From CAVVFX01 sp963747535 (GTDB lineage: Bacteria; Acidobacteriota; Terriglobia; Bryobacterales; Bryobacteraceae): a stretch of DNA of 64,000 nucleotides. Positions within the stretch are counted from its first letter, which is position 1; every line of letters starts with the position of its first letter. The stretch covers positions 1 to 64,000 of the forward strand of contig CAVVFX010000007.1 in assembly GCA_963747535.1 (NCBI GenBank), in the 5' to 3' direction. A program made the translations under genes and the position numbers. Shown one piece after another: positions 51,507 to 59,896 of this stretch. The notes beneath the pieces were generated by a model. It made no database searches and was not told the origin of the DNA. It worked only from the letters and a program-made list of their open reading frames with translations.

Positions 51507-52445
51507 TCAGAGCCGGGCCATGCGTCCGATCACCAGATCGAAATAGGCATCGGCGTTCAACGTACGCAGGAACTGCACGTTGGGCGTCCTCCCAGTCACT
51601 CCCCACCAATCCACAATCGTCATTCCTGACGTGAGCGGGCTGGAGCACTCCACTTGAATGTTTACCTTTCTCCCCGAGAAGATCTCCGGCGCCAGCAGAT
51701 AAGCAACCACTGTTGCGTCGTGCAAAGGTCCTCCCTCCCATCCGTACTTGCGTTCGTCGAAGATCTTGTTGAACTTCAGAAGATGGTAGAAGGCCTCAGC
51801 CACCGGCGTGCCGATGCTTCGGAGTTTCTCCAGGCGAGGCGGTGTAGTGAGCGCCTGGTGAGTGCAGTCGAGTGGGATCATCGTGATGGGCGCTCCGCAT
51901 CCGAGCACGCGAGCCGCGGCTTCGGGGTCCACGTAGATGTTGAACTCCGCGGCCGGCGTGACATTCCCGCCCTCCGAGAACGCACCGCCCATCATCACGA
52001 TCTCTCGCAAGTGGCCGGCTAGTCGAGGCTCCTTCGCCATGGCCAACGCGATGTTGGTCAGTGGCGCAAGGCAGCATAGCGCGACTTCGCCCCGGGGTCT
52101 GCGCATTACCAGATCGACGATGGCTTCCGGCGCGAACCCTTCGGCGAGAGGAGTGATGGGGTCCGGAAAATCATATCCGTCGAAGCCAGTCTCGCCATGC
52201 ACCTCCTCCGCCGTCACTAGCGGCCTCAGCAGTGGCGCTGCGGCGCCCGCGTAGACCGGCGTCCGCGTCCGCCTGGCCAGTTCCAGGGCTTTGAGGGCGT
52301 TCCTCGAAGTCAGATTCACTGGAACATTTCCAGCGACAGTGGTCACAGCGAGTACGTCCAATTCCTCGGGAGAAGCGAGCGCCAGGAGTATGGCAACTGC
52401 GTCGTCGGGCGAGGGATCGCTGTCTATGATGATGGGACGCGGCAT
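51507..52445 (-). CDS. nucleoside hydrolase
   Basis: The 312-residue protein matches the inosine-uridine-preferring nucleoside hydrolase (IunH/RihA) family. The N-terminal calcium-binding block is IIIDSDPSPDDAVAILLAL; the family has DxDPGxDD, and Ser12 replaces the usual Gly. AVTTVAGNVPVNLTSRNALK, PVYAGAAAPLLRP, LCCLAPLTNIALAM, IVMMGGAFSEGGNVTPAAEF and FNIYVDPEAA follow, then the active-site His in LHDATVVAYLLAPE. All catalytic Asp residues (Asp8, Asp10, Asp14, Asp15) are present. It would hydrolyse the N-glycosidic bond of ribonucleosides for salvage. No signal peptide. Stands alone. Confidence 0.93.
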   Translation of the reverse strand: MPRPIIIDSDPSPDDAVAILLALASPEELDVLAVTTVAGNVPVNLTSRNALKALELARRTRTPVYAGAAAPLLRPLVTAEEVHGETGFDGYDFPDPITPLAEGFAPEAIVDLVMRRPRGEVALCCLAPLTNIALAMAKEPRLAGHLREIVMMGGAFSEGGNVTPAAEFNIYVDPEAAARVLGCGAPITMIPLDCTHQALTTPPRLEKLRSIGTPVAEAFYHLLKFNKIFDERKYGWEGGPLHDATVVAYLLAPEIFSGRKVNIQVECSSPLTSGMTIVDWWGVTGRTPNVQFLRTLNADAYFDLVIGRMARL

Positions 52446-52578
52446 CGCGATTTCAACATTATCTCAGGGCCTCGTCGAATCGCATTGGCGCGCCCCGCAG
52501 CGCGGCGAACTGACCGTGTTTGTTACCAGCGTTTAGCATCAGGACTTGCAGTTGGGAATGCGCATCCGCGATTCCTCG

Positions 52579-53433
52579 TTACCGCTTTCCCGACGCGTGA
52601 ATCCACAATGTTCCCCATTCGCGCAATTCGGTCCTTCGCTTCGGATCGCCCGCGAACCACTCTTCGTGGTGAAAGTTCGCGAAGTTGCCGGCTCCGCTTT
52701 CCGGGGTGTCGAGATCACCTACCGCGATATTCAATCCCATGGGACGGTCGCCAATCGACGGTGAATAAAACTTTCCCGGCTCGACTTCCAGGCAAGGATC
52801 GAAGCTAACCGCCCACTCGATCACATATCCTTTGCCCGAGGGCTTGCGCTTCGCGACCGCTTGTTGCGCTCCGGTTTGAATCCAGTGCTGATACGTATTC
52901 CACGCATCCGGTCTTTTGCGAGGCTCTCCTTCCAGCAGACCGCCCTTGCCAACACCTCCCAACCGTGACTTGGTCAGGTTACAGACCATCTGCCACGATG
53001 ACCCGTTGCCTGCCGCGCCCTCGTGCCCGCTCCACTTGTTCGTCGCATTGATCAGCAACTCCATTTCATCGCCGAACCACGGGTAACCCGCGGGTGTCAG
53101 CTCATGCGCCCTGGAGTTTTCCTTCGGGAGCCAGCGAGGCGTATCGATTCCGTACAGTATGTCATCGGCTACATCGAAGGCGAAATACAGCCGTTTGCCA
53201 TCATGCTTGACGTAGCCGGTGAGTGCGAGATCTTTCGGGTCAGTGGTCGCGGTGAAGGTATGGGTCCAGTTGAGCACACCCGTGAAACGCGTTGCGTCGT
53301 CCCATTCCCCTGGCGAGATGACCCCATCGAGTACTGGCGTGCTGCCCGCCCAGGCATCAATTGTCGGAGGCTTGGCGCCGCCTTCCTGAAGCATGAACCA
53401 TCCGCAAAGGATCACCGATGTCGTGGTGTTCAT
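52579..53433 (-). CDS. secreted CBM9-like carbohydrate-binding protein
   Basis: The 284-residue protein has a short signal-like N-terminus (MNTTTSVILCGWFMLQEGG) and a CBM9-type domain over nearly all of its length: PVLDGVISPGEWDDATRFTG, the typical entry, then KHDGKRLYFAFDVADDILYG, AGYPWFGDEMELLINATNKW, GKGYVIEWAVSFDPCLEVEP and GLNIAVGDLDTPESGAGNFA. Such domains bind the ends of polysaccharide chains and occur alone in secreted proteins or attached to xylanases. No catalytic domain is present. ATG 53433 has GGGGGA just upstream. It lies between the nucleoside hydrolase and the carboxylesterase, all in the same direction with gaps over 100 bases. Confidence 0.75.
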   Translation of the reverse strand: MNTTTSVILCGWFMLQEGGAKPPTIDAWAGSTPVLDGVISPGEWDDATRFTGVLNWTHTFTATTDPKDLALTGYVKHDGKRLYFAFDVADDILYGIDTPRWLPKENSRAHELTPAGYPWFGDEMELLINATNKWSGHEGAAGNGSSWQMVCNLTKSRLGGVGKGGLLEGEPRKRPDAWNTYQHWIQTGAQQAVAKRKPSGKGYVIEWAVSFDPCLEVEPGKFYSPSIGDRPMGLNIAVGDLDTPESGAGNFANFHHEEWFAGDPKRRTELREWGTLWIHASGKR

Positions 53434-53548
53434 ATTCCCCCGCCAAGCCACCGATCATACCGCAGCGGAGCGTCACCAGCACTGCGGGGCGATTTGCCTG
53501 GGAGCGGGGGACCGGATCGGCTTCCCCGGATGCCCCACTCTGGATTGC

Positions 53549-55138
53549 CTAACGGATTGAATGGGATATTTGGACCGTGGTGTTGCTTCGCAGGCTGAGG
53601 TACCGCAGATCCAGCCGTCGAAGCTCGTCAAGGTCCGGCACGCCGCCCACCGTCGAACTGTTGTCGAAATGCAGCACTTGCTCCTCGTCAGAGGTGAAGT
53701 TTGGCCACTCCGGCACGCCGTCGCCGTTGGGATCACCGCTCTTCGCGAAGTTGGTCCAATATGTCGCCATCACATTGGCGATTGCATGATCGGCGTCACT
53801 CCACGCCCACGGCTGCTGGCTCAGATGGTCGAACACGTAGGGCAACTCGGCCCAATGCCCGGCTCCCCAGTCGGCAAAGGGACTGCCCTGCGGATAGGGT
53901 GGCAAATGTGCGAAGTAGTAGGAGAACACCTTGGCTTTCCCCGTCTTCGTCTGCATCCGTGCCCAGGTCCACGTATCCCAGCCAAACCGCAGATCGCGCT
54001 CGAAACCAGCGCGCCGCTCCCGCAACTCCCCGTCGGTCTTGGCAGGATAGCTCTTCAGGTAATCCTCTGCCAGGTCGCGGACGACAGGACTGTCATAGAA
54101 GGCATTGCTGAGGTCTTCAGCGAAGGTGGCCCGCTTCACATCCACGCCCGCGATCATGGGCCGCCCTTCGTCCGAATTCGATCCGATCAGGGTAGGCACG
54201 TCGTTTTGGCGGCCCGCAGCGAAAGCGGCAAATGGCTCTTCCCGCACTACGTAGCCGTCAATAATCGGATGAGCCGGAATGTTGTTATTTTTCAGGAACC
54301 TTTCCGGTTCGATTTTGCGCAACGCCTCGAGAGACGTCGCTCCAAGATCGGAAGCCAATTTCACGCCTTGCTCTTCAGCTCCCTTAAGAAACAACTTTTT
54401 CTCGTTGGAACCGGTTGCCGCGGGAGGTACGAAGTACGCGCCGCTTTCGCCGATTGCGCGCTGGAAAAGACCGTGCGCAAGTGGCGAGGCCATGAGCAGA
54501 CTGACGGACATGGATCCTGCGGATTGTCCCCAGATGGTTACGCGGTCTGGATCGCCGCCGAATGCCGCAACGTTCCGTTTGATCCATGCAAGGGCTGCAA
54601 TCTGGTCAAGTAATCCGTAGTTTCCGGAGCTGTGGTGTCCGGACTCGCGGGTCAATTCCGGGTGCGATAAAAAGCCCAGGAGGCCAACCCGATAGTTGAT
54701 CGTGACAACGATGACCCCACGGCGAGCCAGGCTGTCGCCCCAATACAGCGGAATCGATCCGGATTCCTGAGTAAATCCTCCACCCGGAATCCACATCATC
54801 ACGGGAAACTTCTCGTCGCGCGACTTTGCCGGTGTCCAGACGCTCAGCGTCAGGCAGTCTTCGCTCACCGGTTCACTCGGCGAACCTGGCACCGACACCC
54901 CCGTCTGCATACAGATGGGGCCGAATTTGTCAGCCAGTCTGACACCCTTCCACGCCGGCGCAGGTTGCGGCGCCCGCCAGCGTAGGTCACCCACCGGAGG
55001 AGCGGCGAATGGAATGGATTTGTATACAGTTACGGTGTCGTCTTGAACGCCTTCAATCAATCCCGTATCGATCCGAACGGGGTGGGACCAGGCGCTCAGG
55101 GGAACCGCGAGGACAGCAAGGGCAGTTAGTGAGTTCAT
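53549..55138 (-). CDS. secreted type-B carboxylesterase
   Basis: The 529-residue protein is a carboxylesterase/lipase of the para-nitrobenzyl-esterase type. A signal peptide (LTALAVLAVPLSAWS) is followed by YKSIPFAAPPVGDLRWRAPQ, SEDCLTLSVWTP (the family's second signature), the oxyanion loop WIPGGGFTQESGS, the nucleophile Ser206 in TIWGQSAGSMS, the acid Glu324 in GSNSDEGRP, and His428 in WGAGHWAELPYVF. The triad is complete. It hydrolyses carboxylic esters in the periplasm; natural substrates may be acetylated or feruloylated glycans, as inferred from neighbours only. Confidence 0.94.
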   Translation of the reverse strand: MNSLTALAVLAVPLSAWSHPVRIDTGLIEGVQDDTVTVYKSIPFAAPPVGDLRWRAPQPAPAWKGVRLADKFGPICMQTGVSVPGSPSEPVSEDCLTLSVWTPAKSRDEKFPVMMWIPGGGFTQESGSIPLYWGDSLARRGVIVVTINYRVGLLGFLSHPELTRESGHHSSGNYGLLDQIAALAWIKRNVAAFGGDPDRVTIWGQSAGSMSVSLLMASPLAHGLFQRAIGESGAYFVPPAATGSNEKKLFLKGAEEQGVKLASDLGATSLEALRKIEPERFLKNNNIPAHPIIDGYVVREEPFAAFAAGRQNDVPTLIGSNSDEGRPMIAGVDVKRATFAEDLSNAFYDSPVVRDLAEDYLKSYPAKTDGELRERRAGFERDLRFGWDTWTWARMQTKTGKAKVFSYYFAHLPPYPQGSPFADWGAGHWAELPYVFDHLSQQPWAWSDADHAIANVMATYWTNFAKSGDPNGDGVPEWPNFTSDEEQVLHFDNSSTVGGVPDLDELRRLDLRYLSLRSNTTVQISHSIR

Positions 55139-55285
55139 TTAGATCAGGTCTCGTGATGTTAGGTACGGGAATGCCTTGGGACCTGTTCATGGCAATCTCA
55201 CGTTTTCTTCCGATTCCATCCGTCGCACACGCCGGGACAATATACAGAGAGCGTCGTGGTCAATAGACTGACAACGTGTAGCAAA

Positions 55286-55861
55286 TCATGCCCGCCCCGC
55301 AAACCCGCGGCTCTCTGTCGACACCTTTACCTTTTCGCCTTCTTTGATAAAGAGGGGAACGCGGATCTCGAGACCGGTCTCCAGCCTGGCTGGCTTGGTC
55401 ACGCTGCCGCTGGACGAGTCGCCCCGCACACCAGGTTCCGTGGCGGCCACTTCTAACTCGACGAACGTCGGTAATTCCAAGCCGATAGGATTGCCGTTGT
55501 ACCGCAGTAGATCTACCAGCGTGCCCCCGACCAGGAAGTCCAGCGCGTTCCCTATCACCTCGTCGGCGAGAGTGAGGGTCTCATAGCTTTCCTGGTCAAG
55601 GAAGTGAGAACCGTTGCTGTCGCTATAGAGATAGGAGGCCGGAACCAGGCTGAGATCCGGCTCCTTGAACTTGTCACTCGCCTTGAAGGTTTTCTCAAAG
55701 ACCGCGTTGGTGAGAAGGTTACGAATCTTCAGGCGCACCAGGGTCTGGCCGCCTCGTGCGGTCGGCGTATTCACCTCGGCCTCCAGGCAGGAGAACGGAG
55801 TGTTGTCAATCTCAAACAAAGTCCTTCGCTTAACGTTAATCGCATCAATCAATACAGCCAT
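55286..55861 (-). CDS. efp: elongation factor P
   Basis: The 191-residue protein has the three domains of EF-P: KOW-like domain I (VLIDAINVKRRTLFEIDNTP to about 63), OB domain II (about 68-128, with SYETLTLADEVIGNALDFLV) and OB domain III, which contains a standard end (PARLETGLEIRVPLFIKEGE, then KVKVSTESRGF). EF-P rescues ribosomes stalled at polyproline. At the loop that carries the modified Lys of E. coli EF-P the sequence is TPTARGGQT, so Arg36 is at the tip instead of Lys. It has GAGGAG before ATG. It lies alone among accessory genes. Confidence 0.93.
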   Translation of the reverse strand: MAVLIDAINVKRRTLFEIDNTPFSCLEAEVNTPTARGGQTLVRLKIRNLLTNAVFEKTFKASDKFKEPDLSLVPASYLYSDSNGSHFLDQESYETLTLADEVIGNALDFLVGGTLVDLLRYNGNPIGLELPTFVELEVAATEPGVRGDSSSGSVTKPARLETGLEIRVPLFIKEGEKVKVSTESRGFAGRA

Positions 55862-56009
55862 GAACTCCTCAACAGCAGGTCGGCGCCGAAAACTTTCCTC
55901 TCAAGTATAAAGTGTGGTACTCCGTTGGAGCCCAGTCTTCATTTCTAATTCGGGACTAGAATCAGGAAATGAGCAACGACGCTGATCTGATCGTCAGGGA
56001 AGACTCGAT

Positions 56010-57557
56010 ATGCATAGTAGCGTAAAAAGATCCCTGCGCCTCGGTCTCAAATTTTTCTTCGTAGCCATCATCTTCTGGACTGCCAGGATGTCCAGGGCGG
56101 CAGAGGCGTATACTCCGTTCGAAGGCGAGAAGACCACCTGGCATGAGGGATTCGACCGTTACGACTTCATCATGGATGATGCCACCGGGGCAATCACACC
56201 GATGAAGGCCCCTGAAAAGGAGGTAACAAGCTATGGAATCGACGCCGTCTTGAAGGATGGCAAACGGCGATGCGTCGTGATCGTCCCTAAGAAGCCGGCG
56301 CCTGGGTACCCATGGTCGTGGCGGGGTTGCTATTGGAACCACCAGCCCCAGACCGAAGTCGAGTTACTCAATCGCGGTTTCCACATTGCCTGGGTCGCAC
56401 CCGACGGCGGCAGGCAAGGCGTGGCATGGGACCGGTGGTACAAGTTCCTGACGGAGGAACATGGGTTGTCGAAGAAAGCGGCCTTCATCGGGATGAGCAA
56501 GGGTGGAGTCAACGAGTTCAACTGGGGCGTCGAGAACCCTGAAAAAGTGGCCTGTATCTACGCCGACAATCCGGCCCTTTATGACGAGGATTTCGCCAAG
56601 CTTCCGGAACTGGCCAAACACGACGTACCCCTGTTGCATATCTGCGGCAGCGAGGATATGTTGCTGCATCGGCATACTCTGGTCGTCGAGAACCTGTATC
56701 ACCAGTCAGGCGGCGCCATCACGGTGATCATCAAGGAAGGCCATGCCCATCACCCGCATAGCCTGCAGAATCCTACCCTGATTGCCGACTGGATCGTGCA
56801 GCATATGCAGCCCTCCGCCGCCAACCGGCCTGCCTTTGTGGATCCGGCTTTCACAAAGTCCTACTACTACAGTCTGGAGCCGTCATTCATACACCTGAAG
56901 GAAGAACAGACTTATGCCACGGCCCGTGGACCGGGTTTCACGGCATCCTACGACCGCTATGACGCCGCGCCTTCCGGCACCTTCAGGACCGCAGGCATGG
57001 CGATAATTGTGCCCCGGAACGTGGCGCCCGGTAAACCGTGGGTCTTCCGCGCGGACGCAATCGATCGGAACGCTACCGTCGATCAGGCGCTGCTCGCGAA
57101 GGGTTTCCACATCGTTACTCCGCCCCTCACCGCGCAATCCGGCATGGTGCAGCAACAGTGGGACGAAACCTACAAGATCCTGGTCGACAATGGATTCTCG
57201 AAGAAGCCCGTAATGGAAGGGACGGGGGCGAGCGCAGGAGAGCTGTATGCCTGGGCAATCGCGAACCCGGACAAGGTCTCCTGCATTTATGCCCGGAATC
57301 CCTCCCTGCGCAGTCTCATGACCAAATCGCCTCCCATCGACAACCTCGCTCCGCTAGCCAAAGCCGGCATCCCGATCCTCCACGATTGCGGCAGTCTTGA
57401 CCCGTGGCTCAATGAGCAGACTCGCGTCGTCGAGAAAAGGTATAAGGAGTTGGGCGGGCAGATTACAGTCATTGTCAGGGAAGGCGAAGGGCATTTCCCA
57501 CTCGCACCGAAGGACCCGACGTCAGTCACGGATTTCATCGTGAGCCACGCGCGATAA
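56010..57557 (+). CDS. exported tandem alpha/beta hydrolase
   Basis: The 515-residue protein has a signal-anchor-like N-terminus (SLRLGLKFFFVAIIFWTARM) and two related alpha/beta-hydrolase domains, at about 35-268 and 290-515. Domain 1 has the nucleophile Ser163 in FIGMSKGGVNEF, an acid at Asp216 in ICGSEDML, and His247 in EGHAHHPH. Domain 2 has Ser408 in EGTGASAGELYAW, Asp464 in CGSLDPWL and His495 in GEGHFPLAP. Other matched blocks are RRCVVIVPKKPAPGYPWSWR with GMAIIVPRNVAPGKPWVFRA, and GGAITVIIKEG with GGQITVIVREG. So both halves may be active. Substrates are probably esters, as in similar secreted single-domain proteins. No clear ribosome-binding site is seen at the ATG. Confidence 0.8.
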   Translation: MHSSVKRSLRLGLKFFFVAIIFWTARMSRAAEAYTPFEGEKTTWHEGFDRYDFIMDDATGAITPMKAPEKEVTSYGIDAVLKDGKRRCVVIVPKKPAPGYPWSWRGCYWNHQPQTEVELLNRGFHIAWVAPDGGRQGVAWDRWYKFLTEEHGLSKKAAFIGMSKGGVNEFNWGVENPEKVACIYADNPALYDEDFAKLPELAKHDVPLLHICGSEDMLLHRHTLVVENLYHQSGGAITVIIKEGHAHHPHSLQNPTLIADWIVQHMQPSAANRPAFVDPAFTKSYYYSLEPSFIHLKEEQTYATARGPGFTASYDRYDAAPSGTFRTAGMAIIVPRNVAPGKPWVFRADAIDRNATVDQALLAKGFHIVTPPLTAQSGMVQQQWDETYKILVDNGFSKKPVMEGTGASAGELYAWAIANPDKVSCIYARNPSLRSLMTKSPPIDNLAPLAKAGIPILHDCGSLDPWLNEQTRVVEKRYKELGGQITVIVREGEGHFPLAPKDPTSVTDFIVSHAR

Positions 57558-58215
57558 GGCAAAAAATCGCCGGTGCGCCAGCCGTGCCCCGATGTATAAC
57601 CGGTGACGATGGGCGACGCCGTCCCGGCGGGTACGCTGGAAATCACACTTCTGGTACTAAGTTGCGAAGGTTCGCGCACCACTCCCTAAACGGTCGCGCC
57701 TCGGAAGTCATTGATGAGCCGTGCGTAAGCAAGCGCAATCGTCGGGATAAACCGGCGTGTAGTCGGGGATGAAAGAGCCCCACAAGAAAGGAGTAGCGAC
57801 CATCTTGACCTCGAGTCTTGCGCCGGGTACCGCGAGGTGCCGGGTGAAGCGTAGACAGAGGCATCGACGGGCGAGGAAATGAGCTTCGAAAAACGCAATC
57901 TGGACGCCGACCGTGTGCTTGCAACGGGAAGGCAACACTGCCGCATGACGATATACGCGAGTCCGGAGCAGGTCCAGCGTAGTCCGGGAGCCTTACGCAC
58001 GTCGAGAAACTACACGCGCGAGAACCGAGAGACCTCGTCGGCATCCGGGGCTAATCCGCCATCGGAACGGCCCGGGAAGCCAAAAGCGCAATCCGGGCAT
58101 GGACGCTGGCGAGGAGTCGAACGTCGGCATAGTACCTACGAACCACTGAACAAAGGCGATGGAGACATGGCCGGCGGAGGAGGGGGAGGGAAGGCCGGTG
58201 ACCAAGGAGAACATC

Positions 58216-59583
58216 ATGGAATCTAACACTGGCCTGACCCAGAGCGGGGAAAAGGTGTCCCAGGGATTACAGGGTGTGCGGGAAAGAGCACGAAAGAATA
58301 AGCAAGAACGGTTCACTGCACTGCTCCACCATATGACCTTGAACTTACTACGGGAGAGCTTTTACGCCCTGAAGCGAAAGGCAGCACCGGGGATAGACGG
58401 GGTGACATGGAAAGAGTATGCCATCGGGCTGGAGGACAGACTAAACGATCTACACAGCCAGGTGCACCGCGGAAGTTATCGACCACAGCCGTCCAGGAGA
58501 CACTGGATCAAGAAAGCCAATGGCAAGCAACGGCCATTGGGGATCGCGGCTCTGGAGGACAAGATTGTCCAACAAGCCATGGTCACGGTTCTCAACGCAA
58601 TCTATGAAGAGGACTTTCGAAGGTTTTCTTACGGTTTTCGGCCAGGGCGCAATCAACATATGGCGCTCGATGCACTGTACGTGGCGATCAAGCGGAAGAA
58701 GGTGAACTGGATTCTCGATCTGGATCTAAGAAGTTTCTTCGATAACATTTCGCACGAGAAACTGATCCAGTTAGTCGAGCAGCGAGTGGCCGACCCCAGA
58801 GTCCTGCGCATCCTCCGTAAATGGTTGGAAGCAGGAGTAATGGAGGACGGTGTCTGGTCGGAAACAGAGGTAGGGACGCCGCAAGGCTCAGTGGCATCGC
58901 CACTGCTGTCCAACGTGTACCTGCACTATGTTCTCGATCAATGGACCGATCAGTGGAGGAGGGCGGCCCGTGGCGACGTTACCATCGCGCGCTATGCGGA
59001 CGACGCCATCCTTGGCTTCGAACGCCAAGACGAGGCAGAGCGCTACCTTCGCGATTTGAAGGAGCATCTGCGCGAGTATGGACTGGAGCTGAATGAAGAA
59101 AAGACACGGCTGATCCGATTCGGGCGGTTTGCCAAGATCAACCGGGCTGAACGTGAAGAGAGAAAACCGGAGTCGTTCACCTTCCTGGGGTTCCAACATA
59201 TCTGCGGGAGCAACAGGCTGGGCAGATTCGAGATAAAGCGCATTACGGACGGCAAACGAAGACGGAGGAAACTGCAAGAACTCAAGCAGGAACTGCGTCG
59301 GAGAATGCACGCGCCGATCGCGCAAGTCGGCGAATGGCTGCAGAGCGTTCTGCGCGGTTACTATCAATACCACGCGGTGCCTGGGAACTTGCCAACGCTG
59401 ACCCGATTTCGGTACCAGGTGGCGCGCCTATGGTACAAAACCCTGTGCCATCGTAGCCAACGGCGACCCACATGGGGCAAGCTGAGTCCCATCTTCGACC
59501 ACTGGCTGCCCATTCCGCACGTTGTACATGCTTATCCGGACGAACGTTTCGACGCCAGACGCAACGCGTCACATCCAAGGTAA
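58216..59583 (+). CDS. ltrA: group II intron reverse transcriptase/maturase
   Basis: The 455-residue protein starts at ATG 58216, preceded by AAGGAG at six bases. It has the RT fingers and palm blocks: KAAPGIDGVTWKEY (RT-1), RHWIKKANGKQRPLGIAALE (RT-2), FSYGFRPGRNQHMALDAL (RT-3), WILDLDLRSFFDNISHEKL (RT-4), GTPQGSVASPLLSNVYLHY (RT-4/5) and the catalytic RYADDAILGFE (YADD at 260-263). SFTFLGFQHI is RT-7. The thumb and maturase domain X follow, with LQSVLRGYYQYHAVPG and RPTWGKLSPIFDHWLPIPHV. The protein ends soon after, without an HNH endonuclease domain, so it probably uses DNA ends or forks as primer. It would splice and mobilise its own intron. Confidence 0.95.
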   Translation: MESNTGLTQSGEKVSQGLQGVRERARKNKQERFTALLHHMTLNLLRESFYALKRKAAPGIDGVTWKEYAIGLEDRLNDLHSQVHRGSYRPQPSRRHWIKKANGKQRPLGIAALEDKIVQQAMVTVLNAIYEEDFRRFSYGFRPGRNQHMALDALYVAIKRKKVNWILDLDLRSFFDNISHEKLIQLVEQRVADPRVLRILRKWLEAGVMEDGVWSETEVGTPQGSVASPLLSNVYLHYVLDQWTDQWRRAARGDVTIARYADDAILGFERQDEAERYLRDLKEHLREYGLELNEEKTRLIRFGRFAKINRAEREERKPESFTFLGFQHICGSNRLGRFEIKRITDGKRRRRKLQELKQELRRRMHAPIAQVGEWLQSVLRGYYQYHAVPGNLPTLTRFRYQVARLWYKTLCHRSQRRPTWGKLSPIFDHWLPIPHVVHAYPDERFDARRNASHPR

Positions 59584-59618
59584 GAACCGTATGCGGTAGT
59601 TCCCGCAAGTACGGGTCT
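59583..59618 (+). ncRNA. group II intron domain V
   Basis: AGAACCGTATGCGG (59583-59596) pairs with CCGCAAGTACGGGTCT (59603-59618) around a TAGTTC loop. The distal stem, the two-base bulge in GCAAGTAC and the length of about 34-36 bases fit the catalytic domain V. It begins with the last base of the maturase stop codon. Confidence 0.8.
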
Positions 59619-59896
59619 GTACGGGGGGTGGCCGGTAACGGCCATCCCTACCGTGACGGTACTGTACGCCAATTTCTGCAAGTTGGTACTACGTACTAGG
59701 CGGCTTCGTGCCCGCCAACAACCAGACCTACACGATCCTGACATTCGGTCTACGATCCGAGGGACGTGAGCATTGAGTTCACAGCTGTCACCAGCCCCGA
59801 CTCAGATAGTTGCCTGCTGCTCGGGAGCAGTTTGGGCTTGCTGTGGTACCGCACGAGAGTAAGACCTCGAAATTTTGTGAAATACTGAATCCGAAC

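Larger units (their letters stand above)
57721..59657 (+). mobile_element. group II intron
   Basis: The element starts with GTGCG at 57721 (the family consensus is GTGYG) and ends with AC at 59656-59657. Its length of about 1.94 kb is normal for a bacterial group II intron with an internal maturase. Domains I-III lie in 57721-58200, with a reading frame in domain IV (58216-59583) and domain V at 59583-59618. Domain VI is GGGTGGCCG-GTAA-CGGCCATCCC with a candidate bulged A at 59650, seven bases before the 3' end. It lies between the tandem hydrolase gene and the creatininase-family gene, in a 2.3-kb gap, so it interrupts no gene. All recognisable parts are intact, so it may be active. Confidence 0.85.
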
